Position numbers and translations under genes: made by a program. Positions 10,250-21,553 of a stretch of 64,000 nt of DNA are shown in pieces (positions within the stretch are counted from its first letter, which is position 1; each line of letters begins with the position of its first letter). This DNA comes from Madurella fahalii (lineage: Eukaryota; Ascomycota; Sordariomycetes; Sordariales), in assembly GCA_029876055.1 (NCBI GenBank), contig CM056875.1, positions 1-64,000 on the forward strand, read 5' to 3'. The notes under the pieces are model-generated. The model was not told where the DNA came from, did no database searches, and saw nothing but the letters and a program-made list of their open reading frames with translations.

Positions 10250-10817
10250 CCTAAGGCCAGGGCTGGGCCCACTTTTCCTAGGACGAAGTAAAATTCGGTG
10301 CAAAAAGGATGGCGAGATGGTAGATCGAGGATGACTACCAGGAGCCTGGACAGAGCTGCCTCCACGCTACGACCACGCAACCCAAGCGCAACCCTTCCGC
10401 ATCACCAACTCCGACTTCCTTCCCTCAGCAAATTCCCTTTCCCCTACCTCTGAGTCATTGACGTTGCGCGTGCACTATTGTTAAGCCCAGCAGGAGGGCA
10501 ATATTAGGCAATTCCATCAACTACCGCGCGACTCGACGCGGCGATCCCGACGCGCCCGCGCCCGCAACCCGCAGCGTTAGCGCACCCGTAAATTCCAAGG
10601 ACTGCAAGCGCCTGCACGACTAGCAGGTATAAGAGCTGGGGAAAATGCAGCAGTGCGGGCGTCCCTTCGGTTATCGGCGCCTTGGGCGCTATGCGGGAGG
10701 GGCAACTACGCAGCTCGCGCACACGGCTAAGGTGGCCGGAATTCGGGCGGGGACCGCTCATGGGAGCATATGGCCCGGGCGGCTCCTGAGGGCAGGAGCC
10801 CGGAAGGAGGGAGGCTC
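10250..10817 (+). other. 3' untranslated tail of element A with polypurine tract
   Basis: About 570 GC-rich bases between the antisense promoter and the 3' LTR, with no convincing ORF on either strand. They end in ggaaggagggagg (10802–10814), the likely plus-strand primer. A-prime lacks all but the first few tens of bases of this stretch. Confidence 0.6.
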
Positions 10818-11176
10818 TGTGAGGACCGGCTGAGCGGGGCCAGCGTGAGGCGCGGTCCGGAAGCCTCGGAGCCGCAGCGTAAGCGAGCCTCAGAAGCAAC
10901 AACGGCACTAAGCTGGAATGGCATAAATAGCGCGTCAGATGAGCGTCGAAGGAGCGCACCAGCAAGGAGGACGACAAAGCAGCAGAGCGGGGAAGTAAGC
11001 CCTAGCGATACGGTCACGGGCATAAGAAGGAGGGCGGGAGACAGAGCTTAGGGGAGAGGCAGAGTTCAATGAGACCACCACTCAACCCCTAACGAGCACT
11101 CTGCTCCTACGTTGCGCGTGCACTGCTTGTACCCAGACACTCTGGTCTTACTACCCTTGGATCCTTGATCCTCACA
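10818..11176 (+). repeat. 3' LTR of element A
   Basis: 359 bp, identical by eye to 3147–3505. It is followed by acaga, which does not match the gtcgt preceding the 5' LTR. Confidence 0.95.
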
Positions 11177-12239
11177 ACAGAATTCCCCGATCTAAACTTT
11201 CCGAAGTTACTGCTTATAGAGTGCGTGTAAAATCGAAAGAGAGTCTCTATAGACGATCTCTCTCAGGAGTACTACCCTAATAAGAAGATCAAGTTGAGAG
11301 GCCGACTCTACTGGTTATCGAATTTCCAACCAGAATTCTAGGACAACCTGTCTAAAGTTCTGCTTACCTGTCATGTACTACGAGAACTCAACTAACGGAA
11401 CAGTATTCGGCCTGCCCTAGGGTCTACACTACCTGCAATATATACCAAGGATCTCACCCGGTTTGCAAGATATAGCGGCCTAGATCTTCGCTATCTTCGA
11501 GAGGTATAGCTGCGATATACTGATTTAGAACAGACACTGACTTCTTATCTCAATGCTCCGAACCGAGGAATGCTGTATATACTATAACTTCCAGTCGTTT
11601 ATCTATACCATTAAGCTAATAAACCAAGTCGACAAAATGGATAAAGGTAACCAATATATCTTCTATAACTAAACCGACGTTAGTATACTATAATATATAT
11701 TTTCTATTTTATAACTTCCCTAATAACTGCCAAATTCCGAAGCCGAACAATCTCAATATAGATCGTTAAGTCTTTTCAACAAATAGACCATCTTTTTCTC
11801 TATTGCACTTTACTAAATCGGTATTTAAGAACTTGCAACAGAAGAATAAGACTATGTCTGAAAGTACTATAAGTATAATGTAATCCCGATTATTACCGGC
11901 AACTCTAATATTCTAAATGAGGGGGACCTTCTCTTTACTAACCTTAAGCTGATGATAATAGGATGTACTGCTAAAGCAAAGTCTAATTTCTTCGACGGGG
12001 CTCAGACAGGAGATATCTATAACAAGATTAGAAGTACTGACGAGGAGGGTAACCTAAACAAGCTGATTATTGCTACTAAGTATGTTAGTGCTCTGGTAGT
12101 ACCGAACTTCTTCCTAGAGGCTAACACTCCTAAAGGAGGTATTGACGTTGCGCTACAATAGGCATTACACAATAGAGCAATCGGCACCCACACGATATAT
12201 GCCCTACAGAACTGCAGCGAGGAGCTCGCCTTCGACGGC
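11177..12239 (+). pseudogene. RIP-damaged remnant of a host-type fungal gene
   Basis: AT-rich DNA full of TA dinucleotides that still shows coding blocks: a segment reading KKIKLRGRLYWLSNFQPEF near 11290 and, in 11952–12161, FDGAQTG … PNFFLEANTPKGG followed by a TAG where a Gln codon is expected. PNFFLEAK-type motifs recur in a family of uncharacterised fungal proteins that I know only as hypothetical or DUF-type. The right end fuses at about 12239 with truncated element A-prime. This is an inactive fragment; the family assignment is tentative. Confidence 0.5.
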
Positions 12240-15200
12240 TATCCTTTTTATACCGAATTTTACTTCGTCCTAGGAAAAGTAGGCCCAGCTTTGGCCCTAG
12301 GTATAAATAGGCCTTCCCTCCTACTAATTCCTTTCTTCTTTTCTTCTTCACAGTCTTATACTCGTAGATTACGCCTTTCCTACTCCTCCGTCTCCTTCCT
12401 TCTTATCCGTACCTACTACACTCCTTTATTGCTTATACTACGCACTTATAGGCTGGTCTACTAACTTATTAGTAGGTTATAGTAGCCGTCACCGCTCTCA
12501 CTATACTACTCTCGCTCTACTACTCTCACTCTACTCTCTACGCCCCTTCTACTTAGTCCGCTATATCGGACAAACACCTTATATATAGCGCCCTCGCTGC
12601 TACTGCAAGGGGTTTATACGTACTGATCTTATCTTAGGCCGAAGATGATGAAGAGCCTCCTAGCTCTTCCAAGAAGTCCAGGGTCGCTCCGACGTCCCCT
12701 AGTTCCCTGGTAGGTTGGATCCTCCCTTTCTACGCTCTCGCTACTTCTAACCTACTCCTTTAGGTCGAAGACGATACTCTCCTATCCTCCTCGGTCGCTA
12801 CTAGCACCTCTAAGGCTCGCGATAAGTTTATCGAGGGCGCCCGCCGTATTATCCCGTAAGTATCCTTCCCCTTACCGCTAGCTCCCCGCTGATTATATAC
12901 AGCTGCTACATATGCCTCCGCCGCATACTAAAGAAGGGTCTCTCTACCAGTTATAAGAATTAGAGGAACTCCAGCGCCTACTGCTCCTACTATACGTCCT
13001 ATAATTATATATGCCTGCCAGTAGGTCCTCCTTCCTTAGTTTATACTGTTCCTACAGTACTTAGTAGCAGTGTCTGATCCTTCTAGGTTCCTCCTAATGC
13101 TCTAACTACCGTAGTTCGCTTTGTAGAGATCTTCGATTATATAGAGTTCCCCAAGCCTGGTAAGTCTATAAGTTCTCCCTTCTACTTCTTTACTATATAT
13201 TCCCTGCGCTAATAGTACTTTCCTATCTAGACTGATGCTCTCGCGATCGAGGTCCAAGAGGCTGGTAATACCGCCCTATACGCACTCAAGGATTTCGCTG
13301 CTCCCGCACCCCGTTCCTCCGATCTCGCCGTCTACCGTACTAGCTTTAAGCGCGTTGGTTGTACACTGCACCTCCGCCGCTTTAGTAGGGTTGCTAAGGG
13401 CCTGTTACTCGTCTCTCTTAGTAGTACTAGTCGTTTGCCCGCGTCCTCAGGCGCTACTCCTAAGCTCCTTTTGCTACTGGAAGTGCAGACTACGGTTCTG
13501 ACCAATATCTGGAAACACTTGGGCGATATAGAGGAGCTACTTTCGTATATCGCTGATTATCTTACCCCTATAGAGGAGGAGGATACTGAGGTTGAGAGTA
13601 AGGAGGAGTAGTTAGAGCGCTACTAATATACAGCTTTTTATAAGTTTTTTAATGCCCTTTAGACAAATTGAGGCTTTTTCCCTCGCTCTAGTATACCCTT
13701 ATATACTTATACCCTACGTCGTCTCTATACCTTCACTAGTTCTACCTTATACGCTCTTAATAGTGGTCTATTATCTAGGTGCTCCCTAGGTTCCTAGGTA
13801 TTATTCTCAGGTAGATACCTTTTCTATTTAATCAGGAACTACCTATTCCTCGCTAGGCCCCTATAGTTGATAATAGCTTCTACCTCGTAATACTACTCCT
13901 CTGACTCGATATCGACTCTTTTATACTACTTTCGAGTTTATTCCTTACTACCTTTAAATAGTTCGAGTAGGGTAATTAGGAAGACTCAATAGATATAGTA
14001 ACGTTGTAGTAGGTCCAGTTCGTATACTATCTTCTTATTGCTAATAATCTAAGGATCTTGAAGGGCCTTAAATACTTATCTACGAGTTTACTATTCAGGT
14101 ACTGCTATTTAAGGTACTTCGTTAAAAGCTAGACCTATTAGCCAACCTCGAATGCCTTATCTTCCTGCTTGCAATTATACCACTTCTCGTAGTTCTTATT
14201 AGTAGTAACGAGGATATCGTAGATTTTCCTATAGCTCACTGACAGGCGTCTTATTCGCTTATCCGTAGCGGGGATAGTGCTTTTAGGAATTACTGTAGGG
14301 TCTAGGGGATCTCGAGGGTAGAACCTATAGAGAAGGAAGGCCGGAGTTGACTGTATCGCTATATAGTAGGAACTGTTATAGGTATACTCCGTTAGGCGTA
14401 GATGATATGCCAAATCCATTTAATCGTAGCTATGGAACGTACGTAAGTAGTACTCGAGTATTTAGTTCTAGCACTCCGTCTGCCCGTTAGTCTGCAAGTA
14501 ATATACAGTGCTTAGGCATTGCTTAATACCTAAAAGTTCGTATAAGGTCTTCCAGAAGGAGCTTATAAACAGGCTGCCCCTATTGGATACGATAGACTAG
14601 GGAAGTCCGAAGGGCCGGTAGACGTAGTCGAAGAACAGTTCTACGAAGGCACTTACTATAAACGTCGTAGTTATTGCGATATAGAGAGCGTACTTCGTAA
14701 ACTTATCTACTACGACCAGGGCAGTATTATACGCCTTACCTATCTGAGGGTCAATCGAGGTTAATAGGCCTATAATGAAGTCTACTATAATCGTCTACTA
14801 CAGTCTGTCGGGTACCGGCAGCGCTGCAAGTAAGTTATAAAGGCGGTATATACATGGCTTCATATATTAGTAGGTTATATAGTTATTGTTGACGTATGCT
14901 ACTATGTCCTCTCTTATAGATGGCCAAAAGTAGTTACACCCTAGGCGTTCCTACGTCTTCCTAAAGCCTCTATAGCCTGCGGTTAGTACGTTATAATAGC
15001 TTTTAATCAGCTCGTACCTAAGGGAGAGGGGAATATATACTCTGCCTTAGTAACAGACGAGCCCGTCCTCTCCTTTTCTCCACGAGCCTTCGCTACTACT
15101 ATACCACTTCCTCTGAGTGTCCAACTAAAGCTATTGATCTTTCTATTGCTCTTTAAATAATAACTCTTCTAAAAAGAGCTACTCTCCTTTCGCCTAGGTC

Positions 15201-17393
15201 CTGTAATCTCCGTTTTTAGCACTAGAGGCACCTACGATAGGTATATAGTGATCAGGTATAGCCTTATTATAAGAGTTATTCCCTATATAACGGCAGAGGC
15301 CCCTGACGCCGAATACAGTATAATAACTATAATACGGTCCCTTGGGAGGGCTAGCGCTAACGATATATATCTGCTTATAAATATCAGATATAACACCCTC
15401 GTTCTTATCTATAGAGCTACGGCCGCACTTCTTGTTATAGTCCCAGACCTTTTAGACAACTATATCGCTCTAGCCTTCTTAGCTTAGTAGCAACCTCTTA
15501 AACTCTTCTTTTTCTTCTTCAACAGCTTCTTTATCTTCAGCTATCCTTATATACAATAGTAACGTAGCTTCGGAACATAGTCAGAACAGTCCTCGGACTA
15601 CCGTAATAATAGGGTAAAGGCCGGGGTTCTCTTATTGCCCTCGTTCGACCCTATTCTACAGGAGTTGAAATAGCGAGTTCTCAGCATTTTCGTCCGCTTC
15701 TTCCTCTTCCATATAGTCTAGCTTATATAAAAGACCGTTAGCGGGGTTCTAAACACCAAGGCGGTACTTAATAACAAAGTCAAATACAGCTAAGTCGTCG
15801 CTCCAACACAGCTATCGCTAGCTCGGCCTCTTCTTAGTCTTCCAGTACTCCAGGTTAAGATAGTCTGTTAAGACCATAATCGGGACTTAGGCGTAGAGGA
15901 GATACTAAGACTAGGTACAGAAGGCGTCGACAAGTACAAACAGCTCCCTATCTCCGGTATCGTAGTACGTCTCTTCAGGTATAAGCTTCCTTAACCTAAA
16001 GGCGACTAGATACCACCGATCCTCGTAGAGCTACGAGAGCACAGCTCCAATCGCACGTTTCGAGGTATCTATCTCTATATGGATAGGCAGGGAGGGATCG
16101 AAATGCTTGAGGATATGGGCCTCGCTGAATTTACTTCTTAGTAGCTCGAACACTTCGGCCGCCTCCTCTATAAGCACGAATAGGCGTTTCTAGTTGCTAC
16201 GTAGGAGGTCTGTCAGAGGAGTACAGATCTTCGAATAGTTTCTAATAAAACGACGGTAGAACCCTATAAATCCTAAGAAGACCTGGATATCGTATATACT
16301 ACGGAGGAGCAGCTACTATATAATGGACTCGATATAGGACAGCTCTATAGTGATCCCCTCGGATAAGATTATATACCCTAGGAACTCGACTTCAGTAGTA
16401 TAGAATTAGTACTTATTGAGATTAGTATAGAGGTCGGCCTTTTCTAATCGATCGAGGACTTCTTTTATATACTGCTTATATACTATTTTGTCATCACTAT
16501 AGATCAGGATATCGTCTAAGTAGACGATGTATATAACGTCTACTAGTCCAGATAACACTTAGTTGATGTACATCTAGAAGGTCACTAGGGCGTTAGCTAA
16601 CTCTATCAGCATTATATAGAACTCGTAGTAGCCGTATTATATATGACAGGCGGTCTTCTACTCGTCGCCCTCGCTAAGCCTAATACGATAGTACGTATTC
16701 TTTAAGTCGATCTTGGTATAGATCTTAGCTGATAACAGGCGGTTAAAGATCTCTCTAATCAGTGGGATAGGTACGCGGTTCTTATATATTACTGTATTTA
16801 GTCCTCGGTAGTCGACGATAAAGTGCAATTCGCTTCCCTTCTTTAGAATAAATAGGATAGGGGTACCTATAGGGCTTGTTGAAGGTCGTATCCAGCCTTT
16901 CTCTATAGCAGCCCTAAGCCATTTATATAGGGTCTCGAGCTCTGTTGCCCCTAGTAGGTAAATCGGATTCTAGGGTAGCTATATACCGTCTACAAGTTCA
17001 ATACAATACTTCGTCGTCGTCTGGAGGAAAGGCAAAATCCTAGACTTATAGAATAGCTTCTTATATACCCGGTAAGCCTCGGGGAGCTACGGCTACTCTA
17101 GCTTATATATTATATTAATAGGGTCTTCGCTAGAGGGGATAATAGCTATAAGGCGAATACAGATCCCGCCTACAGTTACTAGGGTTTAATATATAAGCCC
17201 ATTCGTAGTGCCTTAGGTAGGTACGTATACATCTTGCTTCGGAAGTCGATATCGAGATTAGCTATCTCGAGCCAAGGCTGGCTGAAAATAACGATAAAGG
17301 GCTCGATATCTACGACTATAAGACATAGAAGGTATATCTAAGTTCTACCTTTGCAGTCAATAGCACGTATATAGAGGGGATATACTCTATAAG
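12240..17393 (-). mobile_element. Element A-prime, part 1: RIP-damaged accessory region and pol
   Basis: The reverse complement aligns with element A from about 10283 back to about 5155: accessory gene region to 13611, pol from about 13690 to 17393. Sampled differences are almost only C/T and G/A transitions. For example, A's ttgcgtgctt is ttatatactt here, and A's ccctggtatg is ctctagtata. Many start and Trp/Gln codons are destroyed, so there is no intact ORF. The 3' end (low coordinate) is truncated and lacks an LTR. Element B interrupts it at 17393/20181. Confidence 0.92.
12563..13611 (+). pseudogene. Damaged copy of the antisense zinc-cluster gene in A-prime
   Basis: Aligns along its whole length (1,049 bp against 1,050) with the antisense gene of element A. 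Because A-prime is inverted, it reads on the plus strand. The start ATG has become ATA (12563–12565) and the first 5' splice site has lost its GT. The stop TAG (13609–13611) and the acidic C-terminal codons persist. Its presence shows that the antisense gene belongs to the family and was not captured by one copy. Confidence 0.75.
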
Positions 17394-17608
17394 TGTCAGG
17401 TGCAGGAGGGTGTCAGGTGCAGGCGGGGCACTGCCAGGGTCAGGGGCATATAAATTACCGGCTTCGCCGGAAGTTTTGGAACGTTCAGAGTTCAACACTG
17501 TCACCTACCACCTCCTTAGAAGCGATAGCTGCGCAGACGCCGCTCCTTCAATGCGAATCATCCTTTCACTCTCCTTTTCTCACAGCAATCCCCATTTTCG
17601 ATCTGACA
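17394..17608 (+). repeat. 5' LTR of element B
   Basis: 215 bp with TGTCAG/CTGACA ends. It opens with two short copies of tgtcaggtgcagg. TATAAAT is at 17449–17455, and AGAGTTCAAC begins 38 bp further on, the expected RNA start. That decamer is perfectly complementary to the primer site after the LTR. Confidence 0.93.
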
Positions 17609-17619
17609 CGTTGAACTCT
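17609..17619 (+). other. Self-priming primer site of element B
   Basis: cgttgaactct follows the LTR. Ten bases (gttgaactct) pair perfectly with AGAGTTCAAC at 17487–17496, placed 38 bp after the TATA box, where a transcript would start. This is the Tf1-type arrangement, identical in sequence to that of element A. Confidence 0.7.
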
Positions 17620-18241
17620 CTACCCTCAGGGCAGGAGACCGTCAGGAGATTCGCTTGAAGGAGCGCGCAGCTTACGAATAGCGACTTCTTAGCTTAGAAG
17701 CTATTACAGACGTTGCGCAGTCCCTGCATCCCTTTTACGCTTTCTGCCACCGCCAGCACTACGATCTTCGCTTCTTCGAAGCACCTTAGATGCAGCGACT
17801 ACACCAGAGAACAAGAGAGCTTGGGAGCACCTTCGAAGATTCAGCCAGCCTACCGAGCATCAAGATGACGTTATTCGCAAAGTTCAGCTACCAAGCTACG
17901 CAGCTACCCCGCACGCGCTAGGACCACGCAAAAATGCAAGAGAAGAAAGATGATGTAATGTAAGAAGCAGTTCCTTTAATCGTCGAGTGACGTACTATTT
18001 AGTTAGGCCTGACTACTTTCTGTTTCGATTGTCCAAGTGCTTGCAGCAGGGCAGTATACTGCCTATGATTAGCTTACGTCTAGGAGCTACGTTATCGCTG
18101 CTTGGGAGCCGCAAGAAGTCCTGTGCAGGAGGGAGCCCCTCTGCTAGGCAGGATTGAGTTCGCTGCTTGAGAGCTGCGAGAAATCCTTGAGAGCTGCAAG
18201 AAGTCCTATAGAGGGAGACCCTCTATTAGGCAAGATCTGCT

Positions 18242-19215
18242 GGGCCGTTGGGGTTACTCTAACGCTTAGGCGTAGTGCTTAAAAGGCGTTAAAAGGAGTA
18301 ATCGGTTAACGAGCCCATTGGGTAAGCGTGAGCCCAGGGCTTACCGCCGTCAAGCAATCCTGGAAGAACGAGATAGGGGGCAGCGAGGGCAACCGGGAGC
18401 TCTGCTGTAGAGGAGCGTGGGCGCTACAAAAGAGCGTTTGGGTCCTGAGAGACAACGCGTGAGTAGGCCTGCTCTTAAGCAGTACCTCTGTTCGGTGGGC
18501 CTGTACGCGGGAGCCAGGGAGGCGCAAGCGCTCGCCTGGAAGGGACCTTTGCCGGGCCGTTGAGGTAGCTCTGGCGCTTGCCAGGCGTAGCGCTCGGAAG
18601 GCGTTATAAAGGAGCAATCAGTTAACGAGCCTATTGGGTAAGTGTAAGCCCAGCACTTACCGCCGTCAGGCAACTTGGGGGATACGAGATAGGGGGCAGC
18701 GAGGGCAACCGGGAGCTCTGCTGTGGAGGAGCGTGGGCGCTGCAAAAGAGCGTTGGTCTTGTACGACAACGCGTGAGTAGGCCTGCTCTTAAGCAGTATC
18801 TCTGTTCGGTGGGCCTGTACGCGGGAGCTAGGAAGACGCAAGCACTTGCCTAGAAGGAACCTCTGCCGGGCCGTTAGGGTAGCTCTAGCGCTTGTCAGGC
18901 GCAGCGCTCGGAAGGCGTTATAAAGGAGCAATCGGTCAACGAGCCTATTGGGTAAGCGTGAGTCTAGCGCTTACCGCCGTCAGGCAGCTCGGGAGGTGCG
19001 AGATAAGGGGGTAGCAATACCCAGCCAGCCTGCGGCACGGGAAGGGCAGCGAGGGCAACTAGGAGCTCTGCTGTGGAGGAGCGTGGGCGCTGCAAAAGAG
19101 CGTTGGTCTTGTACGACAACGCGTGAGTAGGCCTGCTCTTAAGCAGTACCTCTGTTCGGTGGGCCTGTACGCGGGGGCCGGGAAGGCGTACTGCAAGCGC
19201 TTGCCTTGGAGGAAC
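18242..19215 (+). repeat. Three tandem copies of a ~313-bp unit inside element B
   Basis: Units start with gggccgtt at 18242, 18554 and 18868; the third carries a short extra insertion near 19016. Shared internal blocks include gcagcgagggcaac and gacaacgcgtgagtagg. Long open frames on the minus strand are by-products of the repetition. Function unknown; such arrays may help RNA packaging or recombination. Confidence 0.85.
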
Positions 19216-19371
19216 AGGATTGAAGGGACGAATTCCATTATAGAGTAGTATCACTACTTACGACGCGTCTAAGCAGCTTCAGCGCCCGCAACTGATTTCG
19301 CCAGCCAGCAATTCAAGGTACGGGTTCCAGGGGGAACCCTAGGGAGAGGGAGGTAGTCAGTCAGCTACCCG

Positions 19372-19915
19372 AGCATTCGATTCGGCCTTCGAGAGAGAGT
19401 CAGTCAGTCGATTCGATTCAGCCTTCGAGAGTCAGTCAGTTCGTTGCAGCTACGGTAACGCAGTCAAAAAGCACCTTTTACGCAGTTGCAGACAGCATCA
19501 GTCAATTCAATTCGGCCTTCGAGGGAGAGTCAGTCAGCTCGCTACAGTCAGCGATTCAGCCTTCGAGAGTCAGCCAGTTCGTTGCAGCTACAGTTACGCA
19601 GTCAAAAAGCACCTTTTACGCAGTTGCGGATGGCAGTCAGTCAGTTCGATTCGGCCTTCGAGGGAGAGTCAGTCAGCTCGCTGCAGTCAGCGATTCAGCC
19701 TTCGAGAGTCGGCCAGTTCGTTGCAGCTACAGTTACGCAGTCAAAAAGCACCTTTTACGCAGTTGCGGATGGCAGTCAGTCAGTTCGTTCGGCCTTCGAG
19801 GGAGAGTCAGTCAGCTCGCTGCAGTCAGCCAATTCGATTCAGCCTTCGAGAGATCAGTTCGTTGCAGCTACGATCGCGCAGTCAAGGAGCACCTGTTACG
19901 CAGCTAGCCAGTCGA
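19372..19915 (+). repeat. About four tandem copies of a ~137-bp unit inside element B
   Basis: Units repeat ttcgttgcagctac, gcagtcaaaaagcacc and ttttacgcagttgc, separated by gtcagtcag-rich spacers. The last copy is diverged. The array is bracketed by two gggttccagg-type hairpins (about 19322 and 19930). Confidence 0.85.
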
Positions 19916-19965
19916 AGAGAGCTCTGTACGGGTTCCAGGAGGAACCCAAGCAAGGGGGAGTACCT

Positions 19966-20180
19966 TGTCAGGTGCAGGAGGGTGTCAGGTGCAGGCGGGG
20001 CACTGCCAGGGTCAGGGGCATATAAATTACCGGCTTCGCCGGAAGTTTTGGAACGTTCAGAGTTCAACACTGTCACCTACCACCTCCTTAGAAGCGATAG
20101 CTGCGCAGACGCCGCTCCTTCAATGCGAATCATCCTTTCACTCTCCTTTTCTCACAGCAATCCCCATTTTCGATCTGACA
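19966..20180 (+). repeat. 3' LTR of element B
   Basis: 215 bp, identical by eye to 17394–17608, followed directly by the ATAAG target duplication. Confidence 0.93.
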
Positions 20181-21553
20181 ATAAGTTCATACAGGTTTAT
20201 TTCCGATACCAGCAAGCCCTATAGACGGCTCGAAGTATTCGAAGAGGGAGTACTTAGTAAGGTAGCTATAGCTGATCAGATTATAATCCGCTCCTAAATC
20301 GAATATTATAGGTACCTTCTTCCAACTCCGCTACAATCTGACTATAATATCGGATTCTATATAACGAGAGGTACCCCCCTTATTATCCTATCGTTCCGCC
20401 GTTACAGCCTTAATATATTCTTATAGAGAGGTCTGGTTGCTGTTACTGATAAGGCTGTCGTTAGGGTATCGGAGCGCTATATAGCCTACCTAGTTGCATC
20501 GTCCGCAGACCACTTAGGGGCAATTAGTCGAATAGTACCCGGGCTGGTTATAGGTATAGCAGCGTTGTTACTGCTTATCCGCCCTCTCCGGTACTAGGGG
20601 GTTAGACAGCCCTAACAGACAATTCCTAGCGATATAGCCCTCCTTTCTGCAGTTATAGCAGACAATGTTATACCCTAGTTACATTGGTAGGGCTTAAGCG
20701 CTTCTATTACCTAGCTCGAGGGCAGTAGGGGGTCGTAGCCGGGAGCGGTAGCCTGGCATTCCTTCGGTTTACTAACTATCTTCGATCCGCCGAGTAGTAT
20801 TTACCAGCTACTAGTATATAGCTAGTAAGGTACTATAGCAGGTAATTACTAGGCGAATCTCCCTACAGAACTTCAGGAGGAGGTCGATTATCCGTTAACT
20901 TTCTTCTATCTAATAGGAGAGGTTAGTAGTAATAGTCGTATATCGATCTACAAATTCCATAACCGTTTCGTCGTCGTACTAACATAGGTTATTAAGCTAT
21001 ATAGCCGTAGAAAGGGTATATCTCCGGGTCCGAGAGCTAGCTACAAAGGAATTCAACGAGTTCTTCCTACGTAACTAGGGTAAGGTCGAAGGTAGGGTCA
21101 TTTTCCCTCTCGCTAATATAGTTGACCTAAACGTTCTTTAGGGTCCCGCGGAGGTAGTTCACTATATATATAACGCGGTCGCTACTTAGAACGTTACCGA
21201 TAAGAGCGAAATTCGCTTTACAGTCGAAGAGGAAATTGCAAAGGGCAGTCGCACTAGACCTATTATACATAGGATAGGTAAGCACCGGGGTCTTCTAAGT
21301 CACTTCTCCTAATACGACTACTCCGAGCTACTAGGGCGTTATACCTACAGGGCTCATAAGAGTAGAGTTAGAGGGGGTCAAGAGAGCCTCTCGGGAAGGA
21401 TATACCGTTAGGTGAGATAGAGGTTCGGGCTCTAGAACAGATTGGTCTCGGAGGAGCAGCTCTAGCTCAGCTCTCTTACAGCGCAGCGTTACCTATCTTC
21501 GAACGATAGCGATCTCCTCGTCAAGTCGTTACTCCTCCTCTAATAGTCGCTAC
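20181..21553 (-). mobile_element. Element A-prime, part 2: protease start and most of gag
   Basis: Continues A-prime after element B and matches A from about 5155 back to about 3800 in reverse. It includes the conserved TAG between gag and pol at 20390–20388 and damaged zinc-knuckle codons near 20470–20670. Differences are again transitions with strong TA enrichment. It ends at the GCTAC duplicated by insertion of element C. Confidence 0.9.

Larger units (their letters stand above)
3147..11176 (+). mobile_element. Element A: intact Ty3/gypsy chromovirus
   Basis: An 8,030-bp LTR retrotransposon. The two 359-bp LTRs begin TGTGAGGA and end TCCTCACA, and look identical base for base. Between them lie a primer site, a full gag, a full pol with C-terminal chromodomain, an antisense spliced gene and a purine-rich tract (ggaaggagggagg) just before the 3' LTR. 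There is no RIP-type damage, so it appears recently active. The 5-bp flanks differ (gtcgt on the left, acaga on the right), so there is no target-site duplication, which is odd for an element with identical LTRs. Chromodomains of this class are known to steer integration toward histone-marked heterochromatin. Confidence 0.95.
17394..20180 (+). mobile_element. Element B: non-autonomous LTR retrotransposon with target duplication
   Basis: 2,787 bp bounded by 215-bp LTRs (TGTCAG…CTGACA), identical by eye, and flanked by the perfect 5-bp duplication ATAAG (17389–17393 and 20181–20185). It interrupts A-prime exactly: removing it with one ATAAG restores the sequence matching A near 5155. The 2.36-kb interior has no protease, RT or integrase, only a primer site, two tandem arrays and a purine tract (aagcaagggggag) before the 3' LTR. 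It must have been mobilised in trans. The base just after each A and B LTR begins the same cgttgaactct leader, suggesting dependence on an A-like element. Confidence 0.93.

Noticed and set aside
13235..13501. 88-aa plus-strand frame in A-prime
   Set aside because: An out-of-frame shadow of the last exon of the damaged antisense gene; A has the same shadow at 9049–9315.
18350..18931. 193-aa minus-strand frame in element B
   Set aside because: It is built from two copies of the ~313-bp tandem unit and simply repeats itself; no protein-like pattern beyond the repeat.
18242..19915. CRISPR-like array
   Set aside because: Units are long, contiguous tandem repeats without unique spacers, in eukaryotic DNA inside a retrotransposon.
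19486..20025. 179-aa frame over the 137-bp array of element B
   Set aside because: A repeat artefact that runs into the LTR; composition is dictated by gtcagtcag repeats.
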